A stretch of DNA of 36,708 bases from DASUFH01 sp036274645 (GTDB taxonomy: Bacteria > Acidobacteriota > Terriglobia > 20CM-2-55-15): positions 1 through 36,708 of the forward strand of contig DASUFH010000127.1 of assembly GCA_036274645.1 (NCBI GenBank). The letters run 5' to 3'. The stretch's first letter is position 1. The number at the start of each line of letters is the position of its first letter. The translations under genes were made by a program, and so were the position numbers. The notes beneath the pieces are model-generated. The model made no database searches. It worked only from the letters and a program-made list of their open reading frames with translations, and was not told the origin of the DNA. Below, one piece after another: positions 1 to 8,466 of the stretch.

Positions 1-1
1 G

Positions 2-490
2 GTGGGCGAGTTCGCGACCCAGGTGAACAGTCTGTCGCCGCGCATCAAGTGGAAAGGGATCGGCGAAATTGTCCGCCATTCCTATCTGCAGAGGGAAGTG
101 TCGCCGAACGAGATTCATTGCCGGCTGTATTCCAATCGGCAGGCGATCGAAAACCCATCTGCGCTCGAAAGGCGGGCGCTCATATCGAAGCTCGAAGATG
201 GGAAAACGCCCATTCACGCCATCACCGTTGACGGCCATTCCCGGCCGTGCGTCACCGAGAAGGCGGAAATCCTGATGTCCGTCACAGCGCCGCCCAAAGG
301 CGCCATCGAAGTGGCCGTTCAATACGCCGGCGCGGACGGCATTCAACCTGGCGGCAATCAGTTGAAATACCAGTTGAAGGTCTATTTACGCCGCCGGCTG
401 TCGGAAGCCCGCGATAACTATCTGTCCCGCCATGAGGGGCTCCTGCGACTGGCCCTTCGCGTGAAAGACGCGGGGCGCGCGCGAGCGTAG
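2..490 (+). CDS. Unrecognised protein, C-terminal part (5' end outside window)
   Basis: The reading frame is open from the first bases of the window to a TAG at 488-490, so this is the 3' end of a longer gene; the GTG at position 2 is probably internal. About 160 residues are visible. The middle looks like a beta-sandwich (alternating hydrophobic strands, e.g. AEILMSVTAPPKGAIEVAVQ). The tail is basic and helical (YLRRRLSEARDNYLSR). No catalytic motif is visible and I do not recognise the family. It sits 8 bp upstream of an acyl carrier protein gene and leads the glycan operon, so a role in polysaccharide synthesis or modification is likely only by context. That the frame is coding is well supported by the operon spacing and the absence of a competing frame. 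Confidence 0.6.
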   Translation: MGEFATQVNSLSPRIKWKGIGEIVRHSYLQREVSPNEIHCRLYSNRQAIENPSALERRALISKLEDGKTPIHAITVDGHSRPCVTEKAEILMSVTAPPKGAIEVAVQYAGADGIQPGGNQLKYQLKVYLRRRLSEARDNYLSRHEGLLRLALRVKDAGRARA

Positions 491-498
491 CAAACGGA

Positions 499-807
499 AT
501 GAATATGGAAAATCTGAAGGAAGTCAGCCTGGAAATCGTTTACGGCGCAATCGATGAACTTAACGAACAATTACCGTTCGGACAGAAGCTCGTGAAAGAC
601 ACGTCGACAGCGCTGCTTGGCGAGGGCGGCAAACTGGACTCGATCGGACTGGTCAACCTCATGGCGCTCCTCGAGGAGAAATGCGAGCAGCGCTGTGGCA
701 AATCCATGTCGCTCTTCGATGACGCCGCCGGCGCGGGCGCCAACCCATTCGAGAGCGTGGAGAGTCTCTCGCAATTCCTCGCCAGGAAACTGGGCGCGAA
801 GCTCTAG
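499..807 (+). CDS. Acyl carrier protein (phosphopantetheine-attachment protein)
   Basis: A 102-residue acidic protein with the length and helical layout of an acyl carrier protein. The attachment motif is LDSIGLVNLM near residues 49-58, where the Ser of D-S is the expected 4'-phosphopantetheine site. A second ATG two codons downstream (505) is an equally good start; no strong ribosome site is visible for either. It lies 8 bp after the previous gene and 40 bp before an FkbH-like gene. ACP plus FkbH is a known pairing in which FkbH loads a glyceryl group from 1,3-bisphosphoglycerate onto the ACP, so this carrier is more likely dedicated to a glycan or secondary-metabolite precursor than to housekeeping fatty-acid synthesis. 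The carrier-protein call is firm; the cargo is inferred. Confidence 0.85.
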   Translation: MNMENLKEVSLEIVYGAIDELNEQLPFGQKLVKDTSTALLGEGGKLDSIGLVNLMALLEEKCEQRCGKSMSLFDDAAGAGANPFESVESLSQFLARKLGAKL

Positions 808-847
808 CTGCCGTGGCAGAAATGTGCGAAACCGCCGGACGAACGTG

Positions 848-2545
848 ATGCGTAATCAAAGAAAAGCCGTTCTCATATCCGATTTCACGCTGAACAACTT
901 TGCGGGATATCTGAGAAACGACGAGGCTTTCCCTCATATTGAACCGTCGCTGACCCCGTTCGGACAGCCGTTTCAAGTTCTGATGGATGAAACGCTGGAC
1001 GCCTGGCAATCGCAGCCCGATATGGGCATCGTCTGGACGCGTCCCGAGGCTGTGGTCGGCAGTTTCAACAGCGTCATCCGCTTCGAACCCTTCAGCGAGG
1101 ATGACCTGCTCGGCGAGGTGGACACGTTTTGTGACGCTGCGCGCATGGCGGCGAAGCGGGTAGAGTGGCTTTTCATTCCGACGTGGGCGCTCTCTCCGGG
1201 ACGACGCGGCATCGGCGTGCTCGATCGCCGGTCTCCCAGCGGTGTTTCGCATGCGCTGTCGCGGATGAACCAGCGCCTGATTCAGAACCTGGAGGAGACG
1301 CGCAACTGCGTTGTTCTGGATGCGGAACGCTGGCTCACCGCGTCCGGGAACGACGCATTTAATCCCCGACTCTGGTACATGGCGAAGATTCCTTTTGCCA
1401 ACCCCGTCTTCAAGCAGGCCGTTCACGATGTCAAAGCGGCGCTGCGCAACCTGAGCGGCCAGTCGAAGAAGATTGTCATTCTCGATCTCGATGACACCCT
1501 CTGGGGCGGCACTGTGGGAGACGTCGGCTGGCAGAACGTCGTGCTGGGCGGACACGATCCAGCGGGCGAAGCGCTGGTGGACTTTCAGCGTGAGCTCAAG
1601 GCGTTGAAGAACCGCGGGATTCTCCTGGCGGTGGTCAGCAAGAACGACGAACGAGTCGCGCTCGACGCGATTCGTAACCACCCGGAAATGGCGATCCGCG
1701 AACAGGACCTGGCCGGCTGGCGAATCAACTGGCAGGACAAGGCGAACAATATCGTTGAACTGATGAACGAGCTCAATCTGGGTCTCGACTCGGCCGTCTT
1801 CATTGATGACAACCCCAGAGAGCGGGCGCGCGTCCGGGAATCCCTTCCGGAAGTTTTGACGCCGGAATGGCCCGAGGACAAACTGCTGTATCGGCAGGCG
1901 CTGCTGGCGATGGACTGTTTTGACACGGCGACCATCACCCGGGAAGACCGGGATCGCGCCGGCATGTACGCAGCCGAGCGGCAACGCTCCGTGTTGCAGT
2001 CGGAAGTTCGCTCCGTAGACGACTGGCTCAAATCGCTCGGAACGTCCGTCGTGGCGGAGCCGCTCGGAGACCACAATCTGGAGCGGGTGACGCAGCTGTT
2101 GAATAAGACCAATCAGATGAATCTAAGCACGCGACGTCTGTCGGGACCCGAACTGCTCAACTGGACCTCCGCTTCCGGTCGCAGCCTCTTTGCGTTTCGC
2201 GTCTCGGACCGGTTCGGAGATTCCGGCCTGACCGGCATCGCAAGTGTCAGCATTCAGGGCGAAACCGCCCGGATCGTCGATTTCATCCTCAGCTGCAGGG
2301 TGATGGGACGCAATGTCGAGGCCGCGATGCTCGCCTTCGTTCTGGACCATGCGCGGACCTGTGGAGCGCGGAAAGCATTTCTTCAATACCTGCAAACGGA
2401 ACGGAACAAGCCGGCGTTCGACTTTCTGACGAATTCGCAACTCGCGCAAGATCACGACGGCGTATTTACCTGGAACCTGGAAACGCCTTATCCGGCGCCG
2501 CCTCATGTCGTCCTGCGGCATGGCGAGGCCCTGAGTTCGATCTAG
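848..2545 (+). CDS. FkbH-like HAD-superfamily protein (glyceryl-ACP forming type)
   Basis: A 565-residue protein from the ATG at 848. The frame is open further upstream, but that part overlaps the ACP gene and has no homology-like content. The central HAD domain has motif I DLDDTLWGG at residues 213-221 (nucleophile D213, D215) and motif IV FIDDN near 318. The C-terminal 130 residues look like the GNAT-like domain of FkbH proteins (SCRVMGRNVEAAML, FLQYLQTERNKPAFDF). Family members dephosphorylate 1,3-bisphosphoglycerate and transfer the glyceryl group to an ACP Ser-phosphopantetheine arm. The N-terminal ~200 residues match the SGNH-like extension of long FkbH proteins. The ACP gene lies just upstream and a deacetylase begins 8 bp downstream. 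The product could modify a surface glycan with glycerate or a derived acyl group; the final acceptor is unknown. Confidence 0.85.
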   Translation: MRNQRKAVLISDFTLNNFAGYLRNDEAFPHIEPSLTPFGQPFQVLMDETLDAWQSQPDMGIVWTRPEAVVGSFNSVIRFEPFSEDDLLGEVDTFCDAARMAAKRVEWLFIPTWALSPGRRGIGVLDRRSPSGVSHALSRMNQRLIQNLEETRNCVVLDAERWLTASGNDAFNPRLWYMAKIPFANPVFKQAVHDVKAALRNLSGQSKKIVILDLDDTLWGGTVGDVGWQNVVLGGHDPAGEALVDFQRELKALKNRGILLAVVSKNDERVALDAIRNHPEMAIREQDLAGWRINWQDKANNIVELMNELNLGLDSAVFIDDNPRERARVRESLPEVLTPEWPEDKLLYRQALLAMDCFDTATITREDRDRAGMYAAERQRSVLQSEVRSVDDWLKSLGTSVVAEPLGDHNLERVTQLLNKTNQMNLSTRRLSGPELLNWTSASGRSLFAFRVSDRFGDSGLTGIASVSIQGETARIVDFILSCRVMGRNVEAAMLAFVLDHARTCGARKAFLQYLQTERNKPAFDFLTNSQLAQDHDGVFTWNLETPYPAPPHVVLRHGEALSSI

Positions 2546-2552
2546 GAACACC

Positions 2553-3506
2553 ATGCGCCGACGCCAGGTCGTTCAGCTTCTCGCGAGCGCGATGAGTCCT
2601 CATCTCACGCGCGCCATGAATCGGATCAATGGGCGACGTGGAGGAGTCATCCTCGTCTTTCACGAAATCACTGGCCCCAGGCTCGAAACGCAGCTGAATC
2701 AGGTTGCGGAGGCCTATTCGTTCGTCTCACTCGACGAGTTCGTCAGCCGGCTCGCGGCCGGGAAGTCCACTAACGGCGTCTGTGCGATCACATTCGATGA
2801 CGGTATCGGCCCCGTCACTGAAGACGCGTCAGCCATCGCCGTTGCGCGGGGCTGGCCGATGACGTTCTATCTTCCCACCCGATACCTGGATACCGGCGAA
2901 CCGTACTGGTTTCTGGAACTGGATCTGTTGCTTGAACGGGCGCCCGGAAAAGGATTCGAGTTTGATGGAGGCTGGCATTCACTCGATGGCCCCACCGCGC
3001 GCGCCGGCGCTTCGGTGTTCCTGCGGAGCTACTTCAAGAAACGGACGTCCGTACAGGAGGTGACCGATTCGCTGCGCGCCCTCCGCCGGGCGCTGCTGGA
3101 AAACGAATCCCGTCCCATGGACATGCCGGTCCCGGCGCCTGTTTCCTGGGAACGGGTTCGTCAGCTGGCGGCCCGCGAAGAATTGTCATTTCAGGCCCAC
3201 ACGGTCAACCATCTGGCGCTCAGCCGCCTTTCCGAGGAGGGGTTGATATCGGAAATGGAAAGCAGCCGGGTCCGAATCGAAGAGGTCACCGGACGCCCCG
3301 TTAATCATTTCTGTTATCCGTACGGCAGTCCGAACGAAGTCGGGCGCATCGCTCCGGACTTTGTGCGAAGCCGTTTTCGGTCCGCGACCACGACCGATCG
3401 GGGACGATGCGCCCCGGGCGTGGATCTTGCCTTGCTTCCCCGCGTTCCGCTCGATGGCGCGGACTCCGAAGAGGTCGTCGCATTCAAGGTAGGCAGCGCG
3501 CGATGA
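2553..3506 (+). CDS. Polysaccharide deacetylase, NodB/CE4 family
   Basis: A 317-residue protein. The CE4 motif 1 TFDDG is at residues 80-84, with the catalytic/metal aspartates D82 and D83. A later AHTVNH segment supplies the metal-binding H-x3-H, and FCYPYGSP is the typical downstream CE4 strand. The opening GVILVFHEI is the usual first beta strand of this family. No signal peptide is visible, so it probably acts on cytoplasmic or lipid-linked sugars, or through an unrecognised export route. The start ATG follows the upstream stop by 7 bp with the sequence TAGGAACACC, where AGGA can serve as ribosome site. Its stop overlaps the next start as ATGA (3503-3506), indicating translational coupling. 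Known family role: removal of N- or O-acetyl groups from glycans. Confidence 0.87.
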   Translation: MRRRQVVQLLASAMSPHLTRAMNRINGRRGGVILVFHEITGPRLETQLNQVAEAYSFVSLDEFVSRLAAGKSTNGVCAITFDDGIGPVTEDASAIAVARGWPMTFYLPTRYLDTGEPYWFLELDLLLERAPGKGFEFDGGWHSLDGPTARAGASVFLRSYFKKRTSVQEVTDSLRALRRALLENESRPMDMPVPAPVSWERVRQLAAREELSFQAHTVNHLALSRLSEEGLISEMESSRVRIEEVTGRPVNHFCYPYGSPNEVGRIAPDFVRSRFRSATTTDRGRCAPGVDLALLPRVPLDGADSEEVVAFKVGSAR

Positions 3507-4663
3507 AGCCGGCTGTGGACATCGCTCCAATCGATCCGCGCCAGGACCAGCAGGGCCGCCTGAGGGTCATGTACCTCGTGGACAGCCTGCGCGTGGGCGG
3601 CAAGGAGCGGCAGATCTGCGAGTTGCTCAAGGGCCTGCAGGCCGATGGAAGCGTCGAATCGATCGTGGTGACGATGGGCACGGAACAGTTCTATGTGCAG
3701 GAAGTCGAGAAACTCGGCGTTTCCGTTGTCTATCTGCTGCGGCGCATGCGCTGGGACCCGATGGTGCTGCTGAAACTGTTTTCCCTGCTGCGGCAATTCA
3801 AACCGCACATCATCCACACCAACAGTGAAATGGCGATGTCCTACGCCTTTCCCCTCGCGCGCCTGATGGGCATCACCCTGATCAACGCAACCATCCGGAA
3901 TGCGTTTTCGGGCGATGACCTGCGGTGGAAATGGCACAAGCTGATGCTCCGCCTGGCGGATGTCTGCATCAGCAACTCTCGCGCCGGCTTCGAAAGCCGC
4001 GGACTGAGCGCGGATTCCCCGGGCAATGTCGTTATTCACAACGGCATCGACCTGCGCCGTTTTGAAACGCCGAATCCGACCGGCGCGCTTCCGTTTGCGG
4101 CGCCGGCCGGAACGGTTGTCGGTATGATCGCGGAATTCTCCGACCACAAGGACTTCCCGACATTCATCCGCGCGGCTCAGACGATCCTCGCAAAACGCAG
4201 AGACGTCACCTTTGTTGCAGTGGGCGGAGGGAAGAACCTTGAACAATGCCGGGCCATGGTCGCCCCCGAGGAAGATCGAATCCAGTTTCTTGGAGAGCGC
4301 AAGGATATCGAAGCATTGATCGCCCGCATGGATATCGGCGTTTTGTGCACGTTCTCCGAAGGGATTCCAAACGCCATCATGGAATTCATGGCGGCCGGCA
4401 GACCCGTGATTGTGACCGATGGTGGAGGCAGCCGGGAACTGGTGGTCGACCGTGTCGTCGGTTTTCTGGCGCCGCCGCGAAACCCGGCCGCGGTTGCCGA
4501 ACGAATCGAGCTTCTTCTCGACAACCCCGACACTGCCCGGCAGATGGGTATGACGGGCCGCAAGAGAATCGAGCAGCACTTCTCCCTCAAGGCTCTGGCG
4601 GATAGTCACCTCCGCCTCTACCACCATTGCTTTGACGCCGAGCCGGCCCGGAGCAGCGCATGA
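3503..4663 (+). CDS. GT4-family glycosyltransferase
   Basis: A 386-residue GT-B fold enzyme. The ATG at 3503 overlaps the upstream stop as ATGA, which makes it the best start although the frame is open to 3407. The N-terminal acceptor domain has VMYLVDSLRVGGKERQICEL, the usual glycine-rich loop after the first strand. The C-terminal donor domain carries EGIPNAIMEFMAAGRPVI followed by GGGSREL, the E-x7-E nucleotide-sugar-binding signature of GT4. It transfers a sugar from an NDP- or GDP-sugar to a growing lipid-linked glycan in the cytoplasm. The 3' end also overlaps the methyltransferase start as ATGA, so three genes are coupled. Donor and acceptor cannot be told from sequence. Confidence 0.88.
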   Translation: MKPAVDIAPIDPRQDQQGRLRVMYLVDSLRVGGKERQICELLKGLQADGSVESIVVTMGTEQFYVQEVEKLGVSVVYLLRRMRWDPMVLLKLFSLLRQFKPHIIHTNSEMAMSYAFPLARLMGITLINATIRNAFSGDDLRWKWHKLMLRLADVCISNSRAGFESRGLSADSPGNVVIHNGIDLRRFETPNPTGALPFAAPAGTVVGMIAEFSDHKDFPTFIRAAQTILAKRRDVTFVAVGGGKNLEQCRAMVAPEEDRIQFLGERKDIEALIARMDIGVLCTFSEGIPNAIMEFMAAGRPVIVTDGGGSRELVVDRVVGFLAPPRNPAAVAERIELLLDNPDTARQMGMTGRKRIEQHFSLKALADSHLRLYHHCFDAEPARSSA

Positions 4664-5412
4664 GCAACACCCCCGCCGCAGTATCCAAACTCGACATGTT
4701 GCGGGAGCTGGGATTTTTCCCCACACCGGATGCGACGGTTCTGGATTTTGGTTGTGGCAGCGGCGGAGTCGTACGCGATCTGCGGTCGCTGGGTTATCAG
4801 GCCTATGGGTGCGACCTGGAATTCAAGAATGAACCGGGCGTGAATACAGACGAGATGCTGCGCAACGGCATCCTCCGGCGAATCGATCAGGCGCAGTACC
4901 TGTTGCCTTTTGAAGACAACACCTTTCAGGCGGTGATCAGCGATCAGGTATTCGAACACGTTCAGGACTACGCGCTGGCCGTGTCGGAAATTGCCAGGGT
5001 CCTGCGGCCCGGTGGAGCGTCGATCAACGTTTTTCCCGCACGCTACGCGCCGATCGAGCCGCACGTCGGCGTGCCGTTGGCCACGGTGGTTCAATCCCGG
5101 TGGTGGCTGCGCTTCTGGGCGCTCCTCGGACGCCGCGCTCCGGACCAGCAATCCCTTCTCGCTTCACAGGTAGCCGCCGACAATTACACGTATCTGAAGA
5201 ACAAGACGAATTACCTCCCCAAACGGGCCATAGCGCGCGAGTTCGAATCGCATTTTCATCGGGTCCGTTTCAGCGAGCGTCTCTTCCTCAAACACTCCCA
5301 GAGAGGACGGCGCATGTACGCGCTGTCGTCAGCCTTCCCCTTCATTCCGTGGATGTACAGCGCGTTTCGGGCTCGCGTGGTTCTTGCCGCCGAACCAGTC
5401 AAGCCGTCCTGA
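4660..5412 (+). CDS. SAM-dependent methyltransferase (class I)
   Basis: A 250-residue protein with a Rossmann-type SAM-binding site: motif I VLDFGCGSGG at residues 27-36, an acidic loop YGCDLEF about 15 residues later, and motif IV-like DNTFQAVISDQVFEHV. The Methyltransf_11-type layout is clear, with VLRPGG following. The C-terminal third (RRMYALSSAFPFIPWMYSAF) is hydrophobic and may contact the membrane or a lipid-linked sugar. The start overlaps the upstream GT stop (ATGA). Position between two glycosyltransferases suggests O- or N-methylation, possibly capping, of a sugar in the repeat unit. The methyl acceptor is unknown. Confidence 0.85.
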   Translation: MSNTPAAVSKLDMLRELGFFPTPDATVLDFGCGSGGVVRDLRSLGYQAYGCDLEFKNEPGVNTDEMLRNGILRRIDQAQYLLPFEDNTFQAVISDQVFEHVQDYALAVSEIARVLRPGGASINVFPARYAPIEPHVGVPLATVVQSRWWLRFWALLGRRAPDQQSLLASQVAADNYTYLKNKTNYLPKRAIAREFESHFHRVRFSERLFLKHSQRGRRMYALSSAFPFIPWMYSAFRARVVLAAEPVKPS

Positions 5413-5413
5413 A

Positions 5414-6460
5414 ATGCGAAACGCACGCATGCCTTCAAGCCCGCCGGAGGAAGAAAGGCATGAAAGCGCGGCCTTCCCGCCGCCGGCTACTCCCCTGACC
5501 ATTCTCGTCGTCAGCGCCATGTACCCGCACGCTGAGAATCCGGGTTATGGCGCATTCGTCATGCACCAGGTCGAAGGTCTCCGCCGCCTGGGACACGACG
5601 TCGACGTCCTCGATTTCCCTGGCTATCGATCAAAGCTGGAGTACGTCAAGGCCGCGGTCCGGGTCGCTATCCATACCCGGCAGAAGCGCTACTCCCTCGT
5701 CCACGCGCATTACGGAATCACGGGACTGACGACGCTCTTCCGGGCATCCGTTCCACTCGTGCTGACGGTGCATGGCAGTGACGCGCTGGTCGGATGGCTT
5801 TCTCCCGCCATTACCCGAACCATGAGCAGGCTCGCGGACGCCACCATCATCGTCAGCAACGGAATTGGCGCAAGGATTCACGGGGAGAAGATCCCCTGCG
5901 GCGTCGATCTGTCTGTGTTTCATCCCAGGCCCCAGACCGAGGCGCGCGCGCGGCTCGGCCTGCAACCGGGCCGCAAATACGTCCTCTTTCCCTTCAATCC
6001 GGCCCGCCGGGTCAAACGCCATGATCTCGCGGCCGCCGCCATCCAGCGGCTGGCGGAGCGTGGAGAAGACATCGAGTTGCTCACGGTCTGGAAGGCCACG
6101 TACGAGGAAATGCCCTGGTATTACAATGCCGCGGACGCCATGATCCTCTGCTCCGATTCCGAGGGATCGCCGACCGCGATCAAGGAAGCGCTCGCGTGCA
6201 ATCTGCCGGTGGTGAGTGTCGATGTGGGCGACGCCGCCGAGATCATGGAAGGGATCCGGGGCGCCGAGATTGTCGGTCAGACCGTCGACGATCTGACCCA
6301 GGGGCTGAATCGCGCGCTCGCTCGACCGGCTGGCTACCGGTTCGATGGCCGCACGGCCATGGAACGCTACAGCCAGCAGGAAACCGTTAGCGCGATCGTA
6401 CGCGTGTACCGCCGAGTGATCGAAGACAGGACCTCCGGGGCGTCCGACCCCAATAGATAA
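5414..6460 (+). CDS. GT4-family glycosyltransferase
   Basis: About 348 residues from the ATG at 5414, 1 bp after the methyltransferase stop. A TTG at 5384 would overlap the upstream gene, and an in-frame ATG at 5429 is also possible because the first ~35 residues are Pro/Glu-rich and unconserved-looking. The catalytic fold begins at LTILVVSAMYPHAENPGYGAFV, a typical GT4 opening. VLTVHGSDALVGW and VSNGIGARI mark the acceptor domain and linker. The donor-domain signature is DSEGSPTAIKEALACNLPVVSVDVGD, with E-x7-E. It should add one sugar to the same cytoplasmic lipid-linked intermediate as its neighbours. The flippase gene follows after 7 bp. Substrate unknown. Confidence 0.86.
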   Translation: MRNARMPSSPPEEERHESAAFPPPATPLTILVVSAMYPHAENPGYGAFVMHQVEGLRRLGHDVDVLDFPGYRSKLEYVKAAVRVAIHTRQKRYSLVHAHYGITGLTTLFRASVPLVLTVHGSDALVGWLSPAITRTMSRLADATIIVSNGIGARIHGEKIPCGVDLSVFHPRPQTEARARLGLQPGRKYVLFPFNPARRVKRHDLAAAAIQRLAERGEDIELLTVWKATYEEMPWYYNAADAMILCSDSEGSPTAIKEALACNLPVVSVDVGDAAEIMEGIRGAEIVGQTVDDLTQGLNRALARPAGYRFDGRTAMERYSQQETVSAIVRVYRRVIEDRTSGASDPNR

Positions 6461-6467
6461 TCCATCC

Positions 6468-8045
6468 ATGAACGCTCCCAAGCCCGAACGTGGCGGTGTT
6501 TCGCAGATTGGAAAGAACGCTTTTTCCACCGTTGCGTCAGCAGGATTCGGAACAGTCTCCAGCATCATTCTGGACGCCATCGTGGTCGCGCGATTTGGAA
6601 TGGGCAACCAGACCGACGCCTATTTCATTGCCACCACCATTCCCATTGTGATCATGACGGTCCTGGTCCTGCAGGCCACCCGGGTTGTCCAGCCCATCTT
6701 TCTTGCGAAGCGGGAATCCGAGAGCTCCGAAGCCGGTTGGGAATACCTGCGTCTGATTCTTACCAATGGAACGATTCTTGTCACAGGGGTTTGCCTGGCA
6801 GGCATGGCCCTGTCACCTCTGCTGATGCGGCTGCAGACCGCCGGATCCGTGGCGGAAGCGCCGATCGCAAGCCAGCTGAGCATCTTCCTGTTTGCGTTCC
6901 TCTGGCTCTACGTTCCGATTGCCGTGATGCGCGCGGCATTGAACAGCCTTGGGGAGTTTGCGATTCCCGGCGCCACGAAGTTCTTTGAGAACGTGTTCAA
7001 GATCGCCTTCGTCCTCATGCTCGGCGGCGCGATCGGCGTCCAGGCCCTGATTCTCGGCGCGCTTTTCGGCGCGCTGGCGCAGGCGGCTCTCTTTTATTGG
7101 ATGTTGCGGCGGCGGGGATTCACGTTCCGATTTCGTTTCGGGCTTGCGCACGCCGACATGAAACGCACGTATGGACTCGTCAGCTATCAGCTGACAGGAC
7201 AGATCTCCGGCATCGGCGTTGAGGTCTTCAACAATGCGATGGGCTCCCACCTCGGAGTAGGCAACGTCACCGCGCTGCGCCTCGCCACACGGATCATTGA
7301 CTCTTTTGCCGGCCTGCTGCCGGGAAGCGTGGTGGAGGCCGCCATGCCTGCGGTCGCGCGAAGCGCCGCCCAGCGCGACACGGCGGGCATGAAACGACAC
7401 CTCCATCACACCCTGTATCTGCTGCAGCTGGTCACCCTGCCTCTTTCCGTGTGGCTTGCCCTGGTTAACCGCCAGCTGATTGCGCTTCTATATCAACGCG
7501 CCAGTTTTTCGTCCACCGACACCCAGCTGGTCTCAACGCTGCTCTTTCTGATGATTCCCTATCTCTTCCTCGGACGACTGCGCAGTCTCTTCGAGCTTCC
7601 GTTTTTTGCCACACACAACACCCGGTCCCCGGTTTTCGCTTCCTTCGTCGAAGCGGTGACTTACGTGCTGAGCACCGTCCTGCTGGCCTCCCGCCTGGGG
7701 GTGTACGCCCTGCCAACCGGGCGCACGATTGCGGCTCTGATTGGACCTTGCGTGCTCGGGTGGCTGTTGCGCCGCAGGATCGGGTCTCTGCAGTTCGGCT
7801 CCGTCTGGAGTGGCGCGGCAAAGGTCTGCGCCGCCTCCCTGGTGATGGCCGCCTGCATCTTTCTTGGTCTTTCGCTCGTGGACCATGTTCCCGCATCCAT
7901 CGGCGGCGCAAAACTGATTGCGCTGGCTGTTCCTTCAGCCATCGGCTTCGGATCCGTCGTTGTCCTGTTTTCGATGATGGGCGTGATCAACCTGTCCATG
8001 CTTCGACAACTGGATTTCCTGCGCGCGCGCCGGGCCTCGGAATAG
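6468..8045 (+). CDS. MurJ/MviN-type lipid-linked glycan flippase (MOP superfamily)
   Basis: A 525-residue, very hydrophobic protein with about 13-14 predicted membrane spans, the size and pattern of the MATE/MOP exporter superfamily. The opening (SQIGKNAFSTVASAGFGTVSS) and VARFGMGNQTDAYF resemble MurJ (ARxFGxGxxTDAF), as does the RLATRIIDSFAGLLPGSVVEA region in the middle. Placed as the last gene of a glycan operon, it more likely flips the lipid-linked repeat unit of the exopolysaccharide, taking the role of Wzx, than lipid II. It begins 7 bp after the GT4 stop. Orthology to housekeeping MurJ cannot be excluded from this window, though the genome is likely to have a separate murJ. Transcription probably ends in the following 420-bp gap. 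Confidence 0.85.
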   Translation: MNAPKPERGGVSQIGKNAFSTVASAGFGTVSSIILDAIVVARFGMGNQTDAYFIATTIPIVIMTVLVLQATRVVQPIFLAKRESESSEAGWEYLRLILTNGTILVTGVCLAGMALSPLLMRLQTAGSVAEAPIASQLSIFLFAFLWLYVPIAVMRAALNSLGEFAIPGATKFFENVFKIAFVLMLGGAIGVQALILGALFGALAQAALFYWMLRRRGFTFRFRFGLAHADMKRTYGLVSYQLTGQISGIGVEVFNNAMGSHLGVGNVTALRLATRIIDSFAGLLPGSVVEAAMPAVARSAAQRDTAGMKRHLHHTLYLLQLVTLPLSVWLALVNRQLIALLYQRASFSSTDTQLVSTLLFLMIPYLFLGRLRSLFELPFFATHNTRSPVFASFVEAVTYVLSTVLLASRLGVYALPTGRTIAALIGPCVLGWLLRRRIGSLQFGSVWSGAAKVCAASLVMAACIFLGLSLVDHVPASIGGAKLIALAVPSAIGFGSVVVLFSMMGVINLSMLRQLDFLRARRASE

Positions 8046-8209
8046 TGCTCGAACCATCTGTTTCGGGTCATTGAAGACATAGAAGGGCGCCCATTCCAAA
8101 GGGGCGCAGGATCTGCTTGTCGGAGGGCGCCTACGCTGTGCTCTTCCCCGCCTTTTTCACCTTTGCAGATTCGGGGAGAGACCGTGTAGACATCCGCGGT
8201 AGTTCCTGG

Positions 8210-8290
8210 ATTGTTCGTTAGTTAGGCGGCCAACCAACGAACAATGCAACAGGTTCAAGTAACAATGGACAATCGACAACGGACAATGAA
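8210..8290. repeat. Fold-back repeat element A (7-nt-unit family, truncated left arm)
   Basis: An 18-bp imperfect palindrome (8210-8245; ATTGTTCGTTAGTTAGGC against GGCCAACCAACGAACAAT, two mismatches) is followed by a run that on the minus strand reads as 7-nt units TTGTCCG, TTGTCGA, TTGTCCA. The same units and the same CGAACAATG core occur in the element at 24498-24637, so the two are relatives. Here the left outer arm is missing or decayed. It looks non-coding and non-autonomous; no transposase is nearby. Confidence 0.6.
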
Positions 8291-8373
8291 AAACGGGGGG
8301 ACCAGCTCAGACGGGATTGGCGGTGGGGTTCGAAATCGTCGCGATGGTGTCGACCGAACCTGGCGGAATCACC

Positions 8374-8394
8374 CACTGGCCCTTTTGGCCAGTG
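8374..8394. repeat. Short perfect hairpin
   Basis: CACTGGCC and GGCCAGTG pair perfectly around a 5-nt loop (CTTTT). It lies between two convergent genes, about 70 bp past the stop of the giant minus-strand gene. It could help end transcription or protect 3' ends, but there is no T-run on either strand. Confidence 0.45.
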
Positions 8395-8466
8395 AGCTAT
8401 CCAGCCGATTGGTCGTGTAAAACGGGGCGGCCAATTCGACCGCCGACGTTGGGTCTCACAGAAATT

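Larger units (their letters stand above)
8046..8466. other. Gene-free gap between convergent genes, rich in hairpins
   Basis: There is no convincing coding frame in these 421 bp. The gap separates the 3' ends of the flippase (+) and the giant PKD/beta-helix gene (-). It holds a weak GCGCCC/GGGCGC stem near 8087-8108, a fold-back repeat at about 8210-8290, and a short perfect hairpin at 8374-8394. No U-tract follows the stems, so a classical intrinsic terminator is not evident for either gene. Confidence 0.6.

Noticed and set aside
659..2074. 471-aa minus-strand open frame across ACP and FkbH genes
   Set aside because: It is the mirror of strongly coding plus-strand genes with recognisable motifs (DSIG, DLDDTLWGG); its own translation has no domain-like features.
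3314..4726. 470-aa minus-strand open frame opposite the GT4 gene
   Set aside because: Antisense shadow in GC-rich DNA; His/Arg/Gln-rich composition without motifs, while the plus strand encodes a clear GT4.
8210..8290. Insertion-sequence or transposon end
   Set aside because: No transposase gene or target-site duplication is visible near any of the fold-back elements; they are kept as non-coding repeats only.
8317..8345. tRNA-like GGTTCGAAATC fragment
   Set aside because: No acceptor stem, anticodon arm or cloverleaf can be formed around it; no tRNA gene was found anywhere in the window.
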